16,017 bases of DNA from an uncultured Lachnospiraceae bacterium. Its GTDB lineage: Bacteria; Bacillota_A; Clostridia; Lachnospirales; Lachnospiraceae. Positions 7,286-14,657 of this stretch are shown piece after piece. The stretch is taken from assembly GCA_902780985.1 (NCBI GenBank), contig CACZHN010000032.1, forward strand, positions 1 through 16,017, in the 5' to 3' direction. Positions within the stretch are counted from its first letter, which is position 1. The number at the start of each line of letters is the position of its first letter. The position numbers and the translations under genes are program-made. Under the pieces are notes generated by a model. That model was given only the letters and a program-made list of their open reading frames with translations. It was not told where the DNA came from and searched no databases.

Positions 7286-7690
7286 ATGACTGCGGACATT
7301 TTAAGAAGCTGTATTGTAAGGGCTTTGGAGGAAATGAAGAACAAGGCTCTTGAAATGGGGATTAAAGGAGTAGCTGTTGCGTCGATACTGAATAAGGGAG
7401 AGACCTACGACTGGATGGGAGAGATGAAGGTCGTGGAAACTCCGTATAATCTGACCGAAGGCTGGAACCTTGTGGCTATAGCATGGTCGAAATGCGGTGA
7501 GGTTATCGCAACCGAAGCGGACAGCGGAAATCCGGATCACCATAAGATTATGGGTGAGTTCGGATTTGTAGGCGGAGCCTACGAAGAGTATAAAGGATAT
7601 AAGATGGCATTTGCTTTCAGCGGCGCACTTTCGGAAGAAGATCTGGAAGTTGCCAGACACGGAATAAATGTCATGAAAACTTTAATTTAA
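7286..7690 (+). CDS. GlcG/HbpS-like small protein (tentative)
   Basis: A 134-residue cytoplasmic protein. It begins with a long helix (about 5-24), then a beta strand (VAVASILNKG), a central variable part and a second strand pair (WNLVAIAWSKCGEVIA, 60-75). It ends with MAFAFSGALSEEDLEVARHGI (107-127). That last part resembles the closing SGG-x-EED-x-x-A-x-x-G element of GlcG/HbpS-like proteins, whose better known members bind or degrade haem or respond to redox. The rest is too divergent for a firm call. No haem ligand is obvious apart from H85 and H86 in NPDHHKIMG. A strong terminator follows 20 nt downstream. Confidence 0.65.
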   Translation: MTADILRSCIVRALEEMKNKALEMGIKGVAVASILNKGETYDWMGEMKVVETPYNLTEGWNLVAIAWSKCGEVIATEADSGNPDHHKIMGEFGFVGGAYEEYKGYKMAFAFSGALSEEDLEVARHGINVMKTLI

Positions 7691-7706
7691 TTCCATAAAA
7701 ATTCTC

Positions 7707-7735
7707 TTGACCCGGCCCTTGAGGCCGGGTTTATT
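7707..7735 (+). promoter_or_regulatory. Possible promoter sharing bases with the terminator
   Basis: TTGACC (five of six to -35) and TTTATT (four of six to -10) are exactly 17 bases apart, with the terminator hairpin as the spacer. The position, 33 nt before the creatininase start, is right for its promoter, and no other candidate exists in the 77-nt gap. The GC-rich spacer and weak -10 make this tentative. Confidence 0.3.
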
Positions 7736-7739
7736 CTTT
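7711..7739 (+). terminator. Intrinsic terminator
   Basis: A GC-only stem CCCGGCC / GGCCGGG (7711-7717 and 7723-7729) with a CTTGA loop, followed by TTTATTCTTT. It closes the thioesterase-to-GlcG-like gene run. Confidence 0.93.
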
Positions 7740-7767
7740 GTCTGACTTAAAGATAAGGAGGACTGAT

Positions 7768-8634
7768 ATGAGAGATTTAAGTCTGATGACATGGAAAGAG
7801 ATTAAAGAGGCTGATAAAGAAAAAAGTATAGTATTTGCGGTTATGGCACCTATCGAAGAACACGGGTGGTGTCTGCCTCTGGCGACGGATCTTATAGAAG
7901 GAGAGTCCTGGTGCAAAGGGGCGATGGAAGAGATAGAAAAGAGTATTCCTGCGGAGTGCTTTTATCTTCCTGCATTTCCAATTGCGGCGGCATCTGTAAA
8001 TGAGTTTTACGGATCAATTCACTTTTCCATGAAGACAACTTATGAAGTAGCATATGAGATACTGGAGAGCCTTCGGTTTATGGGATTTAAGCATATGGTG
8101 ATCATTGCTTCACACGCGGATCCGGATCATCAGATTGCGGTGAAAAAAGCGGTAAATCGTATCAATAAAAAGTTCGGAGTATGCGCGATATCACCTATGG
8201 GAGCCATATTCATGGGAGCGGGAACGGAAGAGCCGGATGAACTGAAAAAACTTGAAGCGGAACACGGAAATGATTTTCATGCGGGCTGGGTTGAAACCTC
8301 GAGTCTGCTGGATATCGATGAGGGATATGTAAGAGACGGATATAAAGATTTACCGGATTCGAATATCACAGATAAGGATATGATATCCAAGAAGAAACAG
8401 CTCTCTGCAATGGGAAGATACGGACATATGGGAATGCCGAGATTTGCTTCGAAGGAAGTCGGTGAGATGCTGAACCGCAACTCTATTGAATCGATATGTG
8501 ATGCCGTGATAAAATTCTATAACAGAGACGGATATGAGAGATACGATGATTATTTTCTTTATAAGATCCTTCCGCTTCACATAGGATTTATAAGGATTTT
8601 CGGAAGAGTGAAGAGAAGGATGGTGAGTGAATGA
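7768..8634 (+). CDS. Divergent creatininase-family amidohydrolase
   Basis: A 288-residue cytoplasmic protein of the creatininase family (metal-dependent amidohydrolases, which also includes MftE and FAPy deformylase). The metal-site segment APIEEHGWCLPLATD (27-41) keeps E30, H32 and D41 at the family spacing. HAGWVETS (171-178) keeps the glutamate E176. The second histidine of the usual HGPHLPL is replaced (HGWC), and the usual GHGGN turn reads SHADPDH (115-121) with H116 kept. Metal binding is thus plausible but the substrate pocket is unusual. AAGGAGG at 7755-7761, six bases before ATG, selects this start over a TTG at 7738 inside the terminator tail. The 3' end overlaps the MerR-type gene by ATGA, implying translational coupling. 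The substrate is unknown; creatinine itself is unlikely. Confidence 0.78.
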   Translation: MRDLSLMTWKEIKEADKEKSIVFAVMAPIEEHGWCLPLATDLIEGESWCKGAMEEIEKSIPAECFYLPAFPIAAASVNEFYGSIHFSMKTTYEVAYEILESLRFMGFKHMVIIASHADPDHQIAVKKAVNRINKKFGVCAISPMGAIFMGAGTEEPDELKKLEAEHGNDFHAGWVETSSLLDIDEGYVRDGYKDLPDSNITDKDMISKKKQLSAMGRYGHMGMPRFASKEVGEMLNRNSIESICDAVIKFYNRDGYERYDDYFLYKILPLHIGFIRIFGRVKRRMVSE

Positions 8635-9362
8635 TGTATACAAGAGGTCAATTTGCAATAATAGGAAAAGTTGGAAGGAAAGCACTTCGAATTTATCATG
8701 AGGAAGGTCTTCTTATCCCTGCTTTTGTAAACGAAGAAAACGGTTATCACTATTATGAGGAAAGTCAGCTGGCGGTTCTTGAGAAGATCAAGAGACTCAG
8801 AAAGATAGGGCTTTCACTGTATGAGATAAAGCAGGTACTGGAAGGAAAAGCCGAGGAGTCACAGCTGATCGACAGTAAGATAAAAGAGATGGACAGCAGG
8901 CTGCAGGTAGTAAAAGAGATTGCAGTGAGTAAGACAGAAGAGAATGTCGATACTCCTGCGGGAGAACCTGATATCAGATCCTTCGAAAGATGCAGATGTC
9001 TCTTTATTGACGAGAATACCGAATTGGAAAATCTGGGAATGTCTGTGGGAAAACTTTTCGAGAAGGTTGTCCGTGAAGGATATAAAACAGCAGGAAGTCA
9101 CTTTGTAATTTATGATAGACTTTCAACAGAAGACTTCTCTATGAGAACATGTCTGCCGGTGGAAGGCGGCAGCGAAGAAGATATAACAGAAGTTTATGAG
9201 GAGAAGTGTCTCCACATTAATTTTAAAGAAGGTTTTTCCAAGGTGGGACAGGCCCACGTTATTATAAAAGAATATGCCGATAAGAACAGTATCAGCCTTA
9301 CCGACAAAGCTTATGAAGTCTATAACAGCGATATGTCGGTGGATGTATATTATGTGATCTGA
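8631..9362 (+). CDS. MerR-family regulator with effector-binding domain
   Basis: A 243-residue transcription factor. The N-terminal winged helix (about 5-70) shows RKALRIYHEEGLLIP (16-30), NGYHYYEESQLAVLEKI and RLRKIGLSLYEIKQVLEGK, which is the MerR pattern. A coiled-coil dimer helix follows (about 75-105). The remaining 130 residues are a GyrI-like effector domain, as in BmrR and related drug-responsive regulators. There are no MerR metal-binding cysteines. Of the two in-frame ATG codons, 8631 lies ten bases after AGAAGGA (8614-8620) and is preferred. It overlaps the upstream creatininase gene by 4 nt, so the pair is one operon. It may respond to a small hydrophobic ligand. A target among the neighbours (its own operon, or the MATE gene) is inference. 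Confidence 0.88.
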   Translation: MMYTRGQFAIIGKVGRKALRIYHEEGLLIPAFVNEENGYHYYEESQLAVLEKIKRLRKIGLSLYEIKQVLEGKAEESQLIDSKIKEMDSRLQVVKEIAVSKTEENVDTPAGEPDIRSFERCRCLFIDENTELENLGMSVGKLFEKVVREGYKTAGSHFVIYDRLSTEDFSMRTCLPVEGGSEEDITEVYEEKCLHINFKEGFSKVGQAHVIIKEYADKNSISLTDKAYEVYNSDMSVDVYYVI

Positions 9363-9369
9363 TTTTTGA

Positions 9370-9400
9370 CCGCGGCAGGCTTGCCGCGGTTTTCTTTTTA
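9370..9400 (+). terminator. Intrinsic terminator of the creatininase/MerR operon
   Basis: CCGCGGCA / TGCCGCGG (9370-9377 and 9382-9389) is a perfect 8-bp GC-rich stem with a GGCT loop, followed by TTTTCTTTTTA. The next promoter starts at the very next base, 9401. Confidence 0.94.
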
Positions 9401-9429
9401 TTGACATGTTATTATCTTTCTGATAATAT
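9401..9429 (+). promoter_or_regulatory. Near-consensus sigma-A promoter
   Basis: TTGACA (9401-9406), a 17-bp spacer and TAATAT (9424-9429, five of six). The expected transcription start is near 9436, giving a leader of about 40 nt. It directs the membrane protein, MATE and two-component genes. The promoter is covered by palindromic half-sites, so it is probably repressed until a signal arrives. Confidence 0.85.
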
Positions 9430-9457
9430 GATATTATCAAAATGATAATAACATGTC
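9403..9457. promoter_or_regulatory. Tandem palindromic operator, four GATAATA half-sites
   Basis: A 14-bp inverted repeat GACATGTTATTATC / GATAATAACATGTC (9403-9416, 9444-9457) encloses a 19-bp perfect palindrome TGATAATATGATATTATCA (9421-9439). Read another way, there are two copies of TATTATC-N5-GATAATA, at 9410-9428 and 9432-9450, displaced by 22 bp, which is about two helical turns. The first copy covers the spacer and -10, and the second covers the predicted transcription start. Such a design fits cooperative binding of two repressor dimers. The TGATAAT half-sites resemble Fur-family boxes, but the spacing is not 7-1-7, so the regulator is not identified. Confidence 0.75.
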
Positions 9458-9475
9458 TGACAGGAGATGATACGT

Positions 9476-10210
9476 ATGAATAAAAGAAAAAATTACATCG
9501 GAATGATTCCGTTGCTGATACCTATTCCCGTAATGGTTGTCATGATGATAATGAGCATAAAAAATATGTTTACATGGGAAATGTCCGGGTATTCAAGAAA
9601 TAGAGAGAACGTACAGGGACATCCGGCACCACCGATATTTACTGTTATCGTAGGAGCGTTCGGATTATTTGCGGTGGCGATCCTGAGCTATATTCTGCTG
9701 CTGATAGCAATTAAACTTTTTAAACGTGTCAGATTCAACAACACGTTATATAATATAGTAAATGCGGCTGATCCGACTCTTCCTTCGGAGGGAGAGTATT
9801 ATCTGTACAGAACGAGGGTTGCAAAGAGATTTTTGGTAAGGTATACGATCCTTATGATGCTCGCGTTTACATTTTGGTATTTTCTAATAGGTCGATTGGC
9901 GGTGGCATTTGTGATCGCATTGGCGGTGATCGGACTTCTGCATTATGCGGGTACAGGGGATGTTCCCGAAAAAATATGTATAGATAACAGGGGAATGTTT
10001 TTTAATGACGTTCCATTTGAATTCGGATATATTGAAAATGTGCTTGTGGATGTAAAGAAAAGAGATATGGTAATTGACATGGGGAATAATTATATCAGCA
10101 GAATTCCGCTGGGATCGACAGACGGAACTCTGGATTCCACGACACTGGCAATCCTGATGACCGTATGTCAGGCCTGTGAAAAGAATAAGATATTATTCAG
10201 ATTTAAATAA
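9476..10210 (+). CDS. Four-TM membrane protein of unknown function
   Basis: A 244-residue integral membrane protein. Predicted membrane segments are at about 8-28, 54-81, 119-138 and 140-158, grouped as two pairs. Between them lies a polar region (about 82-118) containing TLPSEGEYYLYRTR. The last 85 residues are soluble and beta-rich (ICIDNRGMFFNDVPFEFGYIENVLVD, DMVIDMGNNYISRIPLG), in the style of PH-like or YcxB-like domains; the family is not assigned. AGGAG at 9462-9466 abuts the ATG at 9467 but lies nine bases before the ATG at 9476, so the latter is chosen. It is the first gene behind the operator-covered promoter and precedes the MATE gene by 55 nt. A sensing or accessory role beside the efflux and two-component genes is a guess. 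Confidence 0.8.
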   Translation: MNKRKNYIGMIPLLIPIPVMVVMMIMSIKNMFTWEMSGYSRNRENVQGHPAPPIFTVIVGAFGLFAVAILSYILLLIAIKLFKRVRFNNTLYNIVNAADPTLPSEGEYYLYRTRVAKRFLVRYTILMMLAFTFWYFLIGRLAVAFVIALAVIGLLHYAGTGDVPEKICIDNRGMFFNDVPFEFGYIENVLVDVKKRDMVIDMGNNYISRIPLGSTDGTLDSTTLAILMTVCQACEKNKILFRFK

Positions 10211-10265
10211 CCCGGAGGAGTCCGTCTGATCAGGGAATATCTGAAGGACGGAAAAGAAGTTTACA

Positions 10266-11627
10266 ATGAACGAAAAAGAGAAGAAAGAATTTAATGATAA
10301 ATTACGGAAGCTGTCGGTGCCGCTGGCAATGCAGAGTCTTCTGAACGCGCTGGTCGGTGCGTCGGATGCATTGATGCTCGGAAGATTAAATCAGGATTCC
10401 ATAGCAGCAGTTGCACTTGCGAATCAGATCTTCTTTGTAATGACTTTATTTACGGGAGCTATAACAGGAGCTGCCGGTGTAATGATCGCTCAGTATTGGG
10501 GCAAGAAGGATTACAGAAATGCCGGAAGGTTCCTCGCTATGGCGGTAAGATATGCGATCCTTATAAGTGCGATATTCTTTGTTATCGGATTTGTATTTCC
10601 AAAGCCGGCGATGAGGATATTTACTACGGATAGCAATCTGATACGGATAGGTTCCGAGTATCTGAGGATTGTCAGCTTTTCATATTTTTTCTCCGCTGTT
10701 TCGCAATGTATTCTCATGAATATGAAGATAGCGGGAAATGCAAATCTCAGTGTTGTTATTTCGGCACTTACGGTAACGGTTGATATGGTTGCGGACTATT
10801 TCCTGATTTACGGAAAGTGTGGTATACCTGCACTGGGTGCAAACGGATCCGCGTATTCAACTATTGTGGTTGAAGTGCTGGCGCTGGTAATAGCTGTGGT
10901 CTGGGCGAAGAGAAAAGATACCATATATCTTGATATGAAAGCCCTTACTTATTTTTCAATTGATTTTGAAAAGGATTACTGGAAGATCTTCCCGGCAAAT
11001 CTTGCAAGTGCACTTTCCTGGGGACTCAGTATATCTGTTCATAACATAATCATGGGACGTCTCGGTTCGGATGCTACCGCGGCTGCATCGGTCACAAATG
11101 TAACCCAGCAGCTGATAGCATGTATAACCTGGGGAATAGCCGGCGGATCGGGAATTATGGTAGGCGAACTTCTGGGGGCGGGCGAACTTGAAAAAGCAAG
11201 AAAATACGGAGACAAGTTTTACCGTGTTTCCTTTTACAGCGGCTTGATAAATGTTCTGCTTATTGCAGTAACCGGACCGGTCATATATATGTTTTATACA
11301 TTGTCGCCTGTGGCAAAAGGGTATCTTATATGGATGCTTGTATTCAGCTGCTTTTACATGTTTGCATTTGCGTATAATACGATCTTTACCTGCGGTGTAT
11401 TTCCTGCGGGAGGAGATGCAAAGTACGATGCGGTCAGCGTGATCTTTGCCACATGGTGTTTTGCAATCCCGGCAGCGCTTATCGCCTGCTTTGTATTAAA
11501 ACTTCCGGTGCTGATGGTTTATGTGATCATGTGTCTGGATGAGATTGTGAAGCTTCCGTTCTTAAAGAGACATTATGATAAATATATATGGTTGAAGAAC
11601 CTTACGAGAGATACCGGAGAGGCTTAA
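10266..11627 (+). CDS. MATE family efflux transporter
   Basis: A 453-residue multidrug and toxic compound extrusion (MATE) protein, normal length, with about twelve membrane helices in two homologous halves. The N-terminal block has LRKLSVPLAMQSLLNALVGASDALMLGRL (14-42) and AVALANQIFFV. The second half starts around KIFPANLASALSWGLSISVHNIIMGRLGSDATAAASV, the repeated signature. MATE pumps export cationic drugs or metabolites using Na+ or H+ gradients; the substrate is not predictable here. Ribosome binding is weak (GAAAAGAAG before the ATG), with a better GGAGGAG 47 nt upstream that serves no visible start. The response regulator gene follows after 15 nt, so the pump and its likely controller are co-transcribed. 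Confidence 0.93.
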   Translation: MNEKEKKEFNDKLRKLSVPLAMQSLLNALVGASDALMLGRLNQDSIAAVALANQIFFVMTLFTGAITGAAGVMIAQYWGKKDYRNAGRFLAMAVRYAILISAIFFVIGFVFPKPAMRIFTTDSNLIRIGSEYLRIVSFSYFFSAVSQCILMNMKIAGNANLSVVISALTVTVDMVADYFLIYGKCGIPALGANGSAYSTIVVEVLALVIAVVWAKRKDTIYLDMKALTYFSIDFEKDYWKIFPANLASALSWGLSISVHNIIMGRLGSDATAAASVTNVTQQLIACITWGIAGGSGIMVGELLGAGELEKARKYGDKFYRVSFYSGLINVLLIAVTGPVIYMFYTLSPVAKGYLIWMLVFSCFYMFAFAYNTIFTCGVFPAGGDAKYDAVSVIFATWCFAIPAALIACFVLKLPVLMVYVIMCLDEIVKLPFLKRHYDKYIWLKNLTRDTGEA

Positions 11628-11642
11628 AGATAGGACTGGAAT

Positions 11643-12314
11643 ATGTATAGAATTTTATTGGTTGATGATGATAACGGAATGATCTCAATGGTGAAGGATT
11701 ATCTGACTGTGAAGGGATATGACATTATCACTGCAACAGACGGAGAGACTGCACTGAATAAAATCAAATATGAGCCGGATATAATTCTCCTTGATGTCAA
11801 CATGCCAAAGATGGACGGCTTTGAAGTATGCATGAAGATCCGTGAACTGGTATCATGCCCGATCATTTTCCTGACAGCGAGGGAAGAAGAGGCAGACAGG
11901 ATAAAAGGTCTGGAGATAGGAGGAGATGACTACATCCTAAAACCCTTCAGCTTAAAGGAACTGGCGGCAAGGATAAAGGCTCATCTGAACCGTGAAGAAC
12001 GAATAAAGAGAAAGAGTGCTGTTCAGTATAAAGACGGCCTTCTTATAGATTATTCATCCAAGAAAGTAACATACGGCAGTGAAGAAATAAATATGACAGG
12101 ACTTGAGTTTGCTATCATAGAATTTCTGTCACTCAATCCGGGAAGAGTTTATGATATCGACAGTATCTATGAACATGTCGGCGGATATGACAGCGAAGCG
12201 GAAAGCAGAGTTATTACTGTACTTATCGGACGTATCAGAAAGAAGATTAAAGAATACACGGAACATGAATATATAGAGACAGTCTGGGGAGTGGGTTACA
12301 GATGGAAAAGCTGA
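11643..12314 (+). CDS. OmpR-family response regulator
   Basis: A 223-residue two-component regulator. The receiver domain (1-115) has the acidic pair D8/D9, the phosphoacceptor D51 in IILLDVNMPKMDGF, T78 and K100 in LKPF. The C-terminal winged helix (about 125-223) includes the recognition region YDSEAESRVITVLIGRIRKKI and the closing wing IETVWGVGYRW. It lies 15 nt after the MATE gene with a weak ribosome binding site and overlaps the kinase gene by 13 nt, which implies a cognate pair. It probably controls its own operon and perhaps the ABC exporter operon starting at 13578; no direct repeat site typical of OmpR proteins was found with confidence. Confidence 0.95.
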   Translation: MYRILLVDDDNGMISMVKDYLTVKGYDIITATDGETALNKIKYEPDIILLDVNMPKMDGFEVCMKIRELVSCPIIFLTAREEEADRIKGLEIGGDDYILKPFSLKELAARIKAHLNREERIKRKSAVQYKDGLLIDYSSKKVTYGSEEINMTGLEFAIIEFLSLNPGRVYDIDSIYEHVGGYDSEAESRVITVLIGRIRKKIKEYTEHEYIETVWGVGYRWKS

Positions 12315-13471
12315 AGAATTTATCGCTGAAACGGACAATCATCTTATACATGGGAATAGCGATATTGATAAGTACTCCTTTAAGCCTGCTCGTATATAAT
12401 GCGGCTGAAAACACTCAGCATAATATCTGGATCAAGTATATCAGTGAAGAGGAGTTTGATCTGATAAGAGAGCATGGCGATATGACGAGTATCCCGAGAA
12501 CTCCTTCTTCCCTGATGACAGATAAAGAAATATTTATAACCGAGCTTTGTGATTTTATCGAGACATGGGGTTCGCTTATTATAATGTTTCTCGGTTGCTG
12601 TATAGCTGTATTTATATTTTACAGGAATAAGATGAGAATTCCGCTCAGAGAATTGAAAGCCGCATCCGATCATATCTCAAAAAATGATCTTACCTATGAG
12701 ATTGATTACGAGAGCGATGACGAGATGGGAACTCTCTGTAAAGACTTTGAGAAAATGAGAAGCGAGCTTGTTAAAAACGAGAAAAAGGTCTGGAACATGG
12801 TCGAAGATGAAAGAACCCTTCGATCATCGGTGGCTCATGATATAAGAACTCCGATAACTTTGATAAAAGGAAATCTGGAGATGATAGATGAGTTCCTTCC
12901 CGAAAAGAAGATAGATGAGAAGAAGACGCTTGAACTTATACATACAACCATGCAGCATGTGGATCATCTGGAACATTTTGTTGAAATGATGAGAGGCCTG
13001 AACAGCATCGTTGATGCGGAACCGGATTATAAGAGTATCAAGTACAGTGAGCTGGCACAGAAGGTACAGGATGTTCAGAAGACGCTGTGTGAGAAGAATA
13101 ATATCAATTTCAAATTTTCTAAAACTGATACGGACAGAGAAATAGAAGCAGATCCGATGTTCGTGATCGAAGTGGCGGAGAATCTTATCAACAATGCTAT
13201 ACGTTATGCCAAAAGCAATATAAATGTATCGCTCTTTCTTAACGAGAGACATATTGATCTTATCGTTGAGGATGACGGGGAAGGATTTAAAGATAATCCC
13301 AAAACTTTGATGAAGGCATACAGTAAATCGAAAGATGATGACGGAGAGATGCATTACGGATTAGGACTTTATATCAGCAAGTCCTTATGTAATGCTCATA
13401 ACGGAAAACTGCAACTGGAAAACAGAGAATCAGGTGGTGCGAGAGCTGCTGCAACGTTTGAATTAAGATAG
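12302..13471 (+). CDS. Membrane sensor histidine kinase
   Basis: A 389-residue kinase. Membrane helices are predicted at about 12-33 and 89-107. They flank a short extracytoplasmic loop of 55 residues (34-88), too small for a classical sensor domain but larger than that of intramembrane-sensing kinases. A HAMP-like linker (about 108-160) and the H box RSSVAHDIRTPITL (phosphoacceptor H179) follow. The catalytic domain has the N box ENLINNAIRY (293-302), G1 DDGEG (324-328) and G2 GLGLYISK (353-360). The DHp helix contains TPITLIKGNLEM. The ATG overlaps the response regulator gene by 13 nt, so translation is coupled. The stimulus is unknown; efflux neighbours suggest cell-envelope stress or a peptide antibiotic. 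Confidence 0.94.
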   Translation: MEKLKNLSLKRTIILYMGIAILISTPLSLLVYNAAENTQHNIWIKYISEEEFDLIREHGDMTSIPRTPSSLMTDKEIFITELCDFIETWGSLIIMFLGCCIAVFIFYRNKMRIPLRELKAASDHISKNDLTYEIDYESDDEMGTLCKDFEKMRSELVKNEKKVWNMVEDERTLRSSVAHDIRTPITLIKGNLEMIDEFLPEKKIDEKKTLELIHTTMQHVDHLEHFVEMMRGLNSIVDAEPDYKSIKYSELAQKVQDVQKTLCEKNNINFKFSKTDTDREIEADPMFVIEVAENLINNAIRYAKSNINVSLFLNERHIDLIVEDDGEGFKDNPKTLMKAYSKSKDDDGEMHYGLGLYISKSLCNAHNGKLQLENRESGGARAAATFELR

Positions 13472-13477
13472 TGATTG

Positions 13478-13514
13478 ACGGCAAATGAAACGAGATTTCA
13501 TTTGCCGTTTTTTT
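13478..13514 (+). terminator. Intrinsic terminator after the two-component operon
   Basis: A perfect 13-bp stem ACGGCAAATGAAA / TTTCATTTGCCGT (13478-13490 and 13496-13508) with a CGAGA loop and a run of T residues to 13514. It separates the two-component operon from the ABC exporter operon. Confidence 0.95.
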
Positions 13515-13541
13515 GTTGATATTTCATTGATAATTCTCATC

Positions 13542-13547
13542 TAATAT
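13542..13547 (+). promoter_or_regulatory. Candidate -10 of the ABC exporter operon
   Basis: TAATAT lies 30 nt before the first permease start. The only TTGATA candidates for a -35 are at 13516 (20-bp spacing, long) and 13527 (9-bp spacing, too close). A weak basal promoter needing an activator is one reading. A TGATAAT half-site at 13528-13534, like those at 9421 and 9443, lies just upstream of the -10. Confidence 0.35.
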
Positions 13548-13577
13548 TGTTGTGTAAGAAAAATCAAAGGAGGAATT

Positions 13578-14657
13578 ATGAAATTTATTATCAGCAGAGA
13601 AATTAAAAACTATCTTAGAAATCCCCTTTATTGGATAGGGGCGCTGATCATCATGGCCACGGTGTTTTTATGTCTTAAGGATTATCTGAATATACGTTGG
13701 TATTCGGTGGACGAAATCCTTACCAAACCGGATGATGTTACAGAAGATGATGCGGATGTGTATTACGGATACATAGCGGCCGATGAGATTGTGAGTGAGG
13801 AGGAGAAATATGAGAGAGGACTTGACCATGTAAGAGAGGATTTTATTCAGGTCTTCGGCATGAGTGAAGCGGAAGCCGATGACGCTGTAAATGATATCAA
13901 ATCCCGTCATATGTCCATAGCTGAAACGTTATCCTACATGGAGGAAGAGTACAGCTATTACGGAGGAAATGTATTCGAGGGTGGATCAAATATAAAAGCA
14001 ACAACGGAAGAGGTGAATCAATACATGGATTTCGGACTCCGGGAGCATTCCTATGCTTACTGGTTTGCGAATAAGTTCGCTGACTTCATCGGGGTTATGA
14101 TTTCTTTTTTCGCCGCAGTGATGCTGGCATTTCTTTTTACGGCGGATATGAAAAAAGAAACCCATGAACTGCTTCATACAAAACCAATTACCGCCGGACG
14201 TTATGTGATGGGAAAGTTCCTGAGCGGCGTAACCGTATTATCGTTTGTTGTTTTGATTATGATGATCACATTTTCAATCCTCTGCATGAGGAATGAACTC
14301 AGTGCCGGAATACCGGATGTGATCTGTCATATGGCAAAGGCGACAGTGCTTTATGTTATGCCGACGGTGATCGCTTCGACTGCAGTATGTGTGCTTGTAT
14401 CGATTCTCTTCAGGAATCCGATTCCTGCGATACCGATCATGTTTTTATATGTTATTTATTCGAATCTTGGTTCTTATGATGCGGACGGGAATTACGGTTT
14501 CTATGGAAGGATTCTGGGACTGATGTTCAGGTTCCCCGATAACTTCTTTGAAACCGCGCCGATGCCGATGTTTCGATTAAACCGGATATTACTGCTGCTT
14601 CTTTCGGGAGTGTGCATCCTGCTGGCAACTGTTAAGTGGAAGAAGGTGAGAATATGA
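13578..14657 (+). CDS. ABC-2-like transporter permease with large extracytoplasmic domain
   Basis: A 359-residue membrane protein. One membrane helix (about 18-36) is followed by an extracytoplasmic domain of about 125 residues (37-160) rich in Asp and Glu. Five more helices then lie near 168-188, 212-235, 253-275, 281-295 and 335-352. The cytoplasmic loop MKKETHELLHTKPITAGRYVMGKFLSG (about 190-217) is the coupling-type loop of ABC-2 exporters. The enlarged loop after helix 1 could bind a substrate or partner. AAAGGAGG at 13566-13573 supports the start. It overlaps the next permease gene by 4 nt (ATGA) and is followed by an ATPase gene, so the complex is probably a heterodimeric exporter. Family and substrate are unassigned beyond ABC-2 style. 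Confidence 0.8.
   Translation: MKFIISREIKNYLRNPLYWIGALIIMATVFLCLKDYLNIRWYSVDEILTKPDDVTEDDADVYYGYIAADEIVSEEEKYERGLDHVREDFIQVFGMSEAEADDAVNDIKSRHMSIAETLSYMEEEYSYYGGNVFEGGSNIKATTEEVNQYMDFGLREHSYAYWFANKFADFIGVMISFFAAVMLAFLFTADMKKETHELLHTKPITAGRYVMGKFLSGVTVLSFVVLIMMITFSILCMRNELSAGIPDVICHMAKATVLYVMPTVIASTAVCVLVSILFRNPIPAIPIMFLYVIYSNLGSYDADGNYGFYGRILGLMFRFPDNFFETAPMPMFRLNRILLLLLSGVCILLATVKWKKVRI

Noticed and set aside
9467..9475. Upstream ATG as start of the membrane protein
   Set aside because: AGGAG ends directly at that ATG, which leaves no spacing for initiation; the ATG at 9476 fits.
10211..10331. Short reading frame (PGGVRLIREYLKDGKE...) after the stop of the membrane protein, following GGAGGAG
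   Set aside because: There is no ATG, GTG or TTG at a suitable distance from the ribosome binding sequence, and it runs out of frame into the MATE gene. A read-through extension would need suppression of TAA, with no evidence.
12824..13354. 176-residue ORF on the minus strand over the kinase gene
   Set aside because: It overlaps the kinase catalytic region, and its translation has no recognisable motif.
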